Source: Epiperipatus broadwayi (lineage: Eukaryota; Onychophora; Udeonychophora; Euonychophora; Peripatidae). From it: 64,000 bases of DNA. A program made the position numbers and the translations under genes. Each line of letters opens with the position of its first letter. Position 1 is the first letter of the stretch. This document shows positions 55,841-64,000 of this stretch, one piece after another. The stretch covers positions 1,640,700 to 1,704,699 of the forward strand of contig JAQFVV010000186.1 in NCBI GenBank assembly GCA_028023455.1. Direction: 5' to 3'. The notes under the pieces were generated by a model. It was not told where the DNA came from. It did no database searches and saw only the letters and a list, made by a program, of their open reading frames with translations.

Positions 55841-55945
55841 TTTGCAGGTTCATCCATGTTAAAAATTTTAATAGTTATATACCGACATTTCGATTTGATC
55901 ACACAAGTCATCTACTGGGTGATAAAAGGTAGACAGACAATTGTA
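55840..55945 (-). repeat. Penelope-terminus-like fragment with hammerhead-like core
   Basis: The plus strand reads tataccgacatttcgatttg then atcacacaagtcatctactg. Its complement has AGATGA, a hairpin-forming stretch (gacttg...caaatc) and GAAATGTCGG. CATCTxC...TTTCG...CCGAC is the order found in the terminal repeats of many Penelope-like elements, where it derives from a hammerhead ribozyme (CUGAUGA-stem II-GAAA). Here the first C and U of CUGAUGA are changed. A TA run lies just upstream (55,816-55,832), also usual for this class. No RT or GIY-YIG text was found adjacent. Confidence 0.5.
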
Positions 55946-57239
55946 GAGGTACTACAATCACTGATTTGAAAAAAATGTTAAAGTTCCACCAATAGCAAAA
56001 ACGTTAAAAAGAATTACTGAAATTGGCCACAGCCCTTGAATTTTATAATTTTCTTTGATACCAAGTTGGAAAGATTTGATAAATAAGCTCTTGTAAATTT
56101 ACTCAAATATGTAAAGACAAATTTAAACATGTCATTTATTTTAGAATGGCTGAGTTTGGCATGCTTGAAATCTTTACTTCATTTGAGGAGAACATTACCT
56201 CCTCAACTGGGTCACTAAAGAAATTCAATGAAAGCCTGAAATCTTGAAATATAAATAAATGAGTTCTAGCATGTTATTTACTGTGTTTATCATATTCCCA
56301 ATGTCAGTATCTGAGAAAGCATTTTTCAATTTCTTAATTGTTGAGATTGTATCTCTTGTTGGTGTACAATGAGTTATTCTTTTGTGAAAACTATCATCCA
56401 AAACTAAGAGTCTAATTTATAGAGGTGATTGTCAAGTAATGTGATCTATAATGTGTGATACAATATAACATTCATAACCCATGCTTATAATGAGTCCAAA
56501 TTCATATATTTTAAATCAAAAAGCAAGATACAATAAAAATAGAAATTCTGGTGTATTTGACTATAAAAGTGCTCTTACTGTTTTATAAAGTAATACTACT
56601 GATATTTTATTCAAATCATGTTGTAATGAAACTATAGCCACTGAGTGATACAAGATTTAAGGAGTAGAACTTAGTGATAAGTTGATTAAATGCTATAACA
56701 TAGGAAGATAAAAAATAGACCAATGAGTGAAGAGTATTTGGCATTATGAAATGATATTCCATCAGACAGAAGCAAAGATGCATTACTCACTGGTAAAAAA
56801 AATAGTTGAGATTCCCATTTCAATTTACATGAATAATATGACATATTAAAATCATATAGTAGTAGATATGGTTCTGATAATAATGAAAATACTGAATTCA
56901 GAATATGGATCAATATACTGAGTACAGTTTGGCAATGGGGAATGTAGACAAAGTTTGCAGTTAGTGTGATTATGTAGTGCTGAAAATGGATAATTATGAA
57001 ATTTGTGACATTATATACAAACTTTTAAATGATTGAAATGGATATTCTCTTGCTATAATATATCTGTAGCTATTGAAAAAAAGGGGGTCTCTAAAGAATG
57101 CAAAAAAGCCATATTTGTAATCCATTATAAATCCTGTTGCTAATAGTTCTGTTATATATGGATGAATTATCTGTATACATTTAAGTTAATTGTGTACATT
57201 GAAATATGAGTTAAGATCTCTAACAGTAAATGATCCTAT
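55946..57239. other. AT-rich unassigned stretch
   Basis: Some codon-like decay may be present (56,100-56,950) but I cannot assign it. It could be the body of the Penelope element whose end is at 55,840-55,945. Confidence 0.35.
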
Positions 57240-58480
57240 TTTTATTTCTATAGTTAAAATTATTTTTGGTATTCTTTTAATGGCATTAACTTTTTATTTC
57301 TAGTTTCAAGGATTCTATGACATTCATTTTTTTTGGGTGATAATACTGTCATCTGATTCATAGCAAAATCAGTAACCCCATTATTAAAAATAGTATGTTT
57401 TATTTTTTTGTTGTCTAGATCATCTTCATTAATATTTTGAGTAATTACTATTCCCATGTATTTTTCTGGTTGTTCTTTTGGGTTTTCTTTTGCTTGGTTC
57501 TGCCATAGCAGGAACTATTAGATGCAAATTTTGTGTTATATTTTCCATAATGTCAAGAGCTGTTTTATTCATAGCCAATGGATTGTCCAGTGTTTTGGAG
57601 TGGATTGTTATTGTTTGTATATTATCTAATATAACTTTGTTCATTTCATTTTTTTGACTGAATCTTCAAAATATTTTTGCATTTATTAAAATAAAATCTT
57701 GTTTTAGTGTCTTTAGGTATTTGATGTAATTTGATTTTTGAGGAAAGTTAAGTTTTACTTTTTTGTTCTTATTGTAAATTTTGAATTTTTGAGGACTGAG
57801 ATTTACTAGGTGTATTAATTTGTGAATTAGATTTTTAATATTGATATGGAGGGGTTGCCACCATTATGGAATGCTTGCATTGTTTGTATGGACAACATCC
57901 TGCTATATCATGTGTCCAGTGGAAACATTGTGTTTTAAGATTTTGGATTAAAAATAAAAGCATAACTTCTTGATTAGCAATTCATGTTGCTTTATCATAT
58001 GAATTAATCCTTTTATGGAATGTAATTTTCAATTCAAAACTATTGGAGTATACAAATCCAGCTTGAAAGTGATTAATAGAATCAAAAGGTTCCATTAATT
58101 TTTTTGAAACCATTTTTAGAATATCTTAAGTAAGTGTTTTAATTAGTTTTGACAATTTTATTCCAATATTGATTAAACACAATTAATGCATACTTTTTAA
58201 ATGTCATAAAGTTGTTGTTTTTTTTTTTAAATTTATTTCTCAGTTCCTGATTTTAAAATTTCAGTTTAAGTTATCCAAGATTAAGATGGTCTACAATTCT
58301 GAGTACATTCCCAAATTATATATCTGATAGTGTTTTATATAGTATTTCTTGAGGAAATTTATCTAAAGAACAATGGAGATCCATAGCAGCAAGCACTAGC
58401 AAGAATTCTGTAAAAAATATTTAAAAAATTGTAACTAAATCTCTTGACATTATTGAGTTATTGCTTTTTCATGTTATTCA
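57240..58480 (-). pseudogene. Decayed LINE-like coding tract
   Basis: The minus strand carries several coding-like stretches in shifting frames. VLAAMDLHCSLDKFPQEILY (58,400-58,345) resembles the RT block D...AFD. EPFDSINHFQAGFVYSNSFE (58,095-58,035) follows, then CFHWTHDIAGCCPYKQCKH (57,930-57,870), a Cys/His-rich stretch, then two short open frames (57429-57644 and 57260-57457). The order does not fit a known element in my reading, so it may combine two fragments. No intact domain. Confidence 0.35.
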
Positions 58481-58526
58481 GTGTCCCAAACATCAGAAAG
58501 ATTAGTAATTATTAAACCATTAAATG

Positions 58527-58622
58527 CCACATGATCACCATTTCTTATACTTTCTCAAGCTGTTAAAACAGAATGCTTGAAATGGCACTATCATATGGGG
58601 AATTTTTGCCATTGTTTTAAGA
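58527..58622 (+). repeat. Palindromic foldback element, remnant (M7)
   Basis: Leader-like ccacatgatcaccatttctt, then agctgttaaaacagaatgct and the terminal part ggcactatcatatggggaat, tttttgccattgtttt. Both arms are heavily shortened; it is identified by order of the family's diagnostic words. Confidence 0.55.
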
Positions 58623-58836
58623 TTAATGGTTTCAAGAGTTAAAGTCAGTGCATTCAAACCTAGATTTTGTATGTCTTTTTAAGTAGATTTACAGGATTTG
58701 TGTTTTGCTAAAAAATTATTTAATCCCCTATTGTCATTTACTTTTTTTCATATTACAGGTAGAATTCGAGGAGGGTTTGATTTTTTTGTACTTAACCTGA
58801 ACTAAATATATGAATGATAGTTTCCTCTGGGAAGAG

Positions 58837-59025
58837 AAATGGGCCGTTCCTGGAAGTACTGCAATACCAGGTCAACCCGTGGTGGAGGCGGAGCAAGCCC
58901 CTAACTTTCCACCTAATTTCAAAAATCAGTTTAATATTCTGGCCCCCATTAGGGAGCCTATCAGATATTAAGCTGAAAAGAACAGATACTATACTTTGAT
59001 CTTAGCCAAAAGGTCGAGAAGCGAG
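58837..59025 (-). ncRNA. U2 spliceosomal snRNA (full-length, variant or pseudogene)
   Basis: Read on the minus strand from 59,025: tcgcttctcgaccttttggc, taagatcaaagtatagtatc, tgttc, and so on to ccaggaacgg near 58,844. At 189 nt it matches U2 from 5' end to 3' end. Stem IIb (ggctccc...gggggcc), the U-rich Sm-like stretch (gatttttga), the stem III loop (ggggcttgctcc) and the stem IV text (ctggtattgcagtacttccag) are all present. Differences from the conserved metazoan pattern: GGCC to GACC in stem I, TTATCAG to TTTTCAG in stem IIa, and GUAGUA to AUAGUA in branch-point recognition. U2 pairs with the intron branch site. Full length without a poly-A tail argues for a DNA-level copy; the changed sites argue for a pseudogene. 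Confidence 0.92.
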
Positions 59026-60690
59026 TTTTGTCATTAGATTCGCAACATTGGCCTCATTATGATTTATCATTTAATTTAGTTAATGAAAAATTTTTATAGT
59101 TCCAATATAATCTTAAATCGACTAAAAATATAAATTATTTATTATTTTTCACAACCTTTCAATAAAAAAAAAAACTACTATTGAAATCCTTTCAAATTAA
59201 TGTCAAGTTATATATTCAATAATATTTTTAGCTTGCATATTCTTCGAAGATTCACACGTTTTCTTTTATTGGTACAAATTATGTCTATAAATACGTTATA
59301 ATTTGTAATTATATAATGGACTATTTTAATTATTTAAAATTAATTGTTAAATATTTTCAACAAAATTTAAACTGTTTTAATACATTCAACTGTTAGTTAT
59401 AATGCATAACTTAATATATAATACAACCATTTCAAATGATGTTATTGTCCTCTCTTCTTCAGGCGTTGCTAGGAAAATAAAGTTTGATTTTTCTGAAAAC
59501 ATTTAACAATTAATGTATATAATGGAAATAGTCCAACATGTAATTACAAATAAAACGCCATGATCACAAACGTTCAGACAAACAATGAGTTATAGCTTAT
59601 AGCATGTGCATTCTTCACAATATCAATACAATCTACTTTATAAATAATTTTTTAACACCTTCATTTTAGTTTTAATTTTTTATTTATTTATAAAGTAAAT
59701 AGAAAATATATATTTCAAAGCTTATGTTTATAAAGTAGAATGAATAAAATAAAAATATAAAAACAAAAAATTATGAAATAGATATGCTATAGAGATAGCG
59801 AACCTTTTAAGACTCTTTTTAAAAAGTAAATAACCCATTATTTTACAAAAATCTTTCTAATCATCTCTCACAGAGAAGCACTGAATGAGAAGGCAGAAAA
59901 TTCCTAGGCTTTCTAATTGCGAAGCAATAAAGATTTAAGCAATTTTCATCCTTGTTCAATTTTCTAGCTAAAGATAACCAGATACCTATTTACCAACCAA
60001 TGTTAGAACTAACTTTTTAAAGAAATTATGATATTCACATCGAAATATTACAAAAATGCAGAATGAAAGTACATCTATTATTTCATATAAAAGTTACATT
60101 TGTCATTCAAGATAAGTGACAGATGAAAGCCAAAAAAAAGACGTCTTATTAATATATTTTATCATTGGATTCTATGCTCAAGTTACCAATAAGCGCCACA
60201 GGTGGCATATAGTGAAAGGATCTTCAGATGTGAAGGCTATCTATGAATAATAAATAAAGAATACTTAACAAAGTGTACCTTGTACTTCCTTATGGGATAA
60301 GATGTTGGGTTATAAAAGGCAATATCATTATTGATTCAAATGGTCTTTTGCATCTTCAAATATTCCTTTTTCAGTTATACTTCCAAGATTTTGTCATGCC
60401 ATGGCCATTTTTCTATGCAAATTGTGATAATGAAATTGTGATTATAACCACATTTCCATCCTTTAACTACACATAGCAATTTTTTTAAATTATTTTTTAG
60501 CTTCTCATAAATTAAGAAAGCAGTGACAAGGGCAGACTAAGTAATTTAAGATAGAAATTTCAGCTGACAAAGAGTGTATATTTAGGTTGTCATGTTTAAA
60601 GATCATTAAGCTACCACAGTAATGGAAAGGACCTAAAAATTGCCTTGTCTCACATAGCTTGGTTAGACTACCATGTCTACTCTTTAAAAT
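59026..60690. other. AT-rich stretch, few repeats
   Basis: The U2 upstream region (59,026-59,100) shows no snRNA promoter element that I can identify. The rest has no recognised transposon. The 67-codon frame at 60273-60476 has mixed composition but no domain. Confidence 0.4.
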
Positions 60691-60696
60691 GATATA

Positions 60697-60770
<74 letters not shown>

Positions 60771-60788
60771 CAACAACAACAACAACAA
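60697..60788. repeat. (AAT)n-(AAC)n compound microsatellite
   Basis: About 70 bp of AAT units followed by about 20 bp of AAC units. The Ile/Val-rich minus-strand ORF across it is an artefact. Confidence 0.98.
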
Positions 60789-60931
60789 ACAAAGAGGCAG
60801 TGATAGTACTAAAAATAAGTATTATAAATATAATTTTTGCCCTAAGCATAAATATGTGGAATGTTTGCTTGACACAGACTTTTTAAGACTAGAATGGAGG
60901 ACTTGCATTAGTGAGTATGGAGCTGTCAATA

Positions 60932-60935
<4 letters not shown>

Positions 60936-61024
<89 letters not shown>
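60936..61024. repeat. (TA)n array, longest in the window
   Basis: About 88 bp of uninterrupted TA, followed by acacagagagag. Confidence 0.98.
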
Positions 61025-61027
<3 letters not shown>

Positions 61028-61890
61028 CACACAGAGAGAGAAAGTTCTTAATGGAAAATGCTGATTAAAGGAAAGAAGTTTAATGGAACAGGTAGATGGT
61101 TACAATTTTTTTTGGAAGGGCAGATAAATTAATAAATTGAAAATACATTGTGTCATTTGCTGCAAAATCTAACTATTTTCTAGTCTTGAATTCCTCTTTA
61201 TATCAATAGCAGATTAATAATTTTAAAACTTATTTTGCATAATGGTATTATTAGTACTTTTATTAATGAATATGCTCCAACTTTAAGTTAGAGACAAACA
61301 AAGCTTTTGTTCTTTTTGGATAACATTATTACTGCAATACTATTAAAAAGTTTTTTTCCTCCTTACATTAATGCATGTGTTGTTACAACTATTAAACTTT
61401 GGCCAAAAGTTGTCAGAAATAACAGTATTGGTGTTGTAAATTAAAATGGTTTGTTACTATTGAATTTTTTGCACAAATCATAGACTGTCTATAAGAAATA
61501 CTTTGTCTAAATAGGAAAGGTTCATGGATGCAACCCTGCTGAAAACAGTGGCATTTAATATATTACATTATAATTAGTAATAAGAATATAAAAAAAAGTT
61601 CACATTAAGCAAGAACTTGTAACTGCAGATTGTTATATAGATTATAAAGTAATATAAACTCTAAGATTAATATGATAGTTGTATTAAAAATAAATATTAG
61701 TCCATTCATAATCACAAGAAAATCGATATTTGTTTCTTTAGAAGAATCTACTGTGTGTATTAAATTTCAACAACTATTAAACACTAAAATTGTTAATTTG
61801 AATCTTCCAAACTGTCATATTACTGAAGCATAAAATTCTCCTAAGAAATGTATTATGGAGATATATAAATTTATTAAAAAGAAGAAAAAT
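61025..61890. other. AT-rich unassigned stretch
   Basis: May include decayed 5' parts of RTE copy G, but no motif is readable. Confidence 0.35.
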
Positions 61891-63650
61891 GGTTTTCTGA
61901 TAATATTTTTTATTATTAATAATTTGGGCAAAAGAAAACACATGGTTTGTTTTCTACTTACCAAACTTTAAGCAGAAGTTTTATGGCTGCCAAGAAGATT
62001 TAAACATGATTGGCTAATTAAAACTGTAAAAAAAATATAGACATTTGTTGATCATGGTCACTCTAGACTTTTATTTGATGTATGGAAAGTATCCTATAGA
62101 CTTAAGAAAAGGTACCACTATCTTATTTAAGTCAGACTTGGTCACAATATGTTGAACACATGAAAGGGGAATTTGTGTTCCTTCTTGAAAAATGATATAA
62201 GAATTGGGATAATGACTTTTGATGATATATTTATTTTAGATACTCATTTAGATTTGGAAAAAAATATTCAATTTAATGAAGATAGAACAGTTCTTTGGAA
62301 TTTTAAAAATGAAAAGTCTTCAAATCCTGATGAAATACCTGGAATTGTTTTAAAATATGGTGATGATATTTAACTTTAAAAATATTGGAATTTTTTGATA
62401 ACACACAGGCTCATGAAGATATGGTCCCTGATTTTAAGGTGCTTCTAATGTTCCAGTTTTTTTTTTAAAAAGGGAATAGATAAGTTTGAAGTAATAATTA
62501 TGGAATATATCATTATTATCCTATATCAAAGATAATGTTTTTAAGAATTTTGTTGAATAGATTGCTTTCATTCTTAGATGAATAGTTTCCAGACATTCAG
62601 TGTTGTTTTAAAGAATCAAAAAGTACTATAGATATAGCTTTTGTTGTCAGAAAAATGCAAAACAAATTTCAAAAGCAAAAGAGTTGTCTCTTGCTTTTAT
62701 TGATTTAGTTAAGACATTTGATTCAATTATTAAACAGATTTATGGCATTATTTGAAATTATCTAGGTATATAGCTTGTACATGATATTACTATAGATGGA
62801 AAATCTAAGATATTTGAAATCAAAACTCTTATTAAACAAAAAACAGGGATCAAGATTCAATATAAATTTGCTAATAGAATTTTTAATTTGGATTGATTAA
62901 AAGCAAAAACAAGAACTTCATCATCTTGGATTTTGGATTTCCACTATGTTGATGTCTGCTCTATTTTTAGCAATTCAAAAGACTTTACAGAACGTACTTA
63001 ATGTTTTGAATGTAACATTTAAAGACTGTTTTAATAATTGATGCAATTTTTTTTGCAGACCAGAGAGGGAAGAAAAATATTTAACAACTTTTAGCATAGA
63101 TGGTTACCAATTTGAGAAGATAAACCAATTCAAATTTCTTGATAAATTTTATAATGAGAAAAGTGGTGTTAGATATTGAGATGTGCTCCTGCTTTTAATA
63201 ATTTAAAAGATATATTATTTTCACCACAGGAAAATAATTGTTGCAAATAAAATAAATTAACTGTATATAGAGGTGTTATTTTACCTAATTAATATATTAC
63301 ATTAAAATAAAACTTGGACTTCCTATCAATGCAATATAAAGGTATGGAAGAGGTTGTTTGTTTTTAAAGATGTTCCATAAAATTTTAAAAATGCAATGAC
63401 ATGATAACAAAATCAATCAATATATTTTTCAACTTGCTGGATGCGATACTATAAAATGTATTATTGCAAAATCATTGGAAATGTAAAATAGATGAAAAAT
63501 GCTGGAATATTTTAAAAGATATTTTATAGTGAATTTGAGCATAATTTTTGTGGGAGAAATAGACATGCTTGTTTTCATTGGGAAGATATGGCAGCTTGGA
63601 GAACTGCAGTTAAGCATGGTCTTGAAGTATTTCAGGAAGAGAAGCAGTGA
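61891..63650 (+). mobile_element. RTE-clade LINE of a second (SR2-like) lineage, copy G, decayed
   Basis: Plus-strand pieces in the order of an SR2-like RTE. LDLEKNIQFNEDRTVLWNFK with NEKSSNPDEIPGIVLKYGDD (62,248-62,370) is RT block 1. FPDIQCCFKESKSTIDIAFV (62,588-62,650) is the QCGFR...TIDM block. IDLVKTFDSI (62,700-62,730, across a frame change) holds the AFD-type Asp. DFHYVDVCSIFSNS (62,935-62,977) is the decayed YADD box. WEDMAAWRTAVKHGLEVFQE (63,582-63,641) with a stop at 63,648 is the C-terminus. Frames shift repeatedly. It differs clearly from copies A-F. Confidence 0.65.
62173..62373 (+). pseudogene. RT block-1 fragment of RTE copy G
   Basis: 66 residues including HLDLEKNIQFNEDRTVLWNF and SSNPDEIPGIVLKYGDDI. 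This corresponds to the segment just before and at the first RT block (KxGKAxGxDGIPxELLKxGG). Here the G-K-A-x-G core is corroded to EKSSNPDEI. A matching stretch is on the minus strand at 29,460-29,575. Confidence 0.6.
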
Positions 63651-64000
63651 AAGTAACAGTTATATAAACACTACTAAAAATAAAGTTGCATTGGCTATGG
63701 AACAGTTACTTTAAAAAAATCTTCTGAAAAGAATTTCACAAGAATTATTTGAATTCCAGTGAGCATGACAGGATGATGTTCTATTCTGTGCCATGGGTCC
63801 TTTCACACCAACACTTATACAGTAACAAATATAGAAAGCATTATTTTTTAACTTTATATGTAACCTCCAAGTCTTGACCAATAAAGTGAACCATTTTGAT
63901 AAACATTTGAGCAGTTCCTCATTATTAGATCAATCTAGTAAAATGGGTGTGGTGAAATGTTTATCAAAAGCATTTTGATCATTAGTCAAAACTGGGGTTA
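63651..64000. other. Right-end flank
   Basis: Possible 3' UTR of copy G, then AT-rich DNA. No tail repeat visible before the window ends. Confidence 0.35.

Noticed and set aside
60505-60849. 114-residue minus-strand ORF with a long Ile run
   Set aside because: Encoded by the (AAT)n/(AAC)n microsatellite; no conserved sequence outside it.
1-64000. Host protein-coding genes with introns
   Set aside because: No exon with conserved domains plus splice sites was found; all longer frames belong to mobile elements or repeats.

Overview
The window is AT-rich animal (metazoan) DNA with no recognisable host protein-coding gene. The evidence for an animal is a full-length U2 spliceosomal RNA-like sequence at the right end and a transposon set typical of invertebrates: RTE and Tx1-like LINEs, Penelope-like elements with GIY-YIG endonucleases, a Ty3/gypsy element, mariner, and a hAT element with a BED finger. 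An arthropod, mollusc or cnidarian would all fit; the sequence alone does not decide.
Layout. 0-6.5 kb: a hAT deletion derivative, a LINE 3' end, three copies of a palindromic foldback family (one split by a 2.1-kb TA-targeted repeat), and a CT microsatellite. 6.5-15 kb: one clean foldback copy, a minus-strand Tx1-like LINE, and long AT-rich stretches. 15-29 kb: RTE copies A (minus), B (minus, 2.8 kb), C and D (plus, decayed), a minus-strand Penelope fragment, an unidentified coding-like tract, a small GC-richer promoter-like spot near 18.28 kb, and a heptad-repeat small ORF. 29-32.7 kb: decayed RTE of a second lineage. 32.7-41.4 kb: a decayed Ty3/gypsy element with both LTRs recognisable, split by a 3-kb Penelope element. 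42.4-43.3 kb: a deleted mariner. 43.9-46.9 kb: the best element in the window, an almost intact RTE (copy E) with one 2-nt frameshift. 48-49.3 kb: RTE copy F. 50.8-54.4 kb: a foldback copy and the second, inverted copy of the 2.1-kb element. 55-64 kb: a Penelope-terminus-like motif, a decayed LINE-like tract, the U2 sequence, long microsatellites, and a second-lineage RTE (copy G).
How it fits together. The window reads as a layered record of insertions. The RTE copies supply a full APE endonuclease plus reverse transcriptase and share a (TGATGA)n tail. The foldback family has no coding capacity yet carries 14-22 bp target duplications, which fits mobilisation by LINE machinery better than cut-and-paste transposition. 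The nested insertions give relative ages: the 2.1-kb element is younger than the foldback it splits, and Penelope is younger than gypsy.
The items most worth a second look are the foldback family with long target duplications, the Penelope element with nearly perfect inverted termini and a hammerhead-like core, the 2.1-kb TA-targeted family, the almost intact RTE, and the U2 copy with a changed branch-point-recognition hexamer. All family assignments were made by eye from motifs, without database searches.
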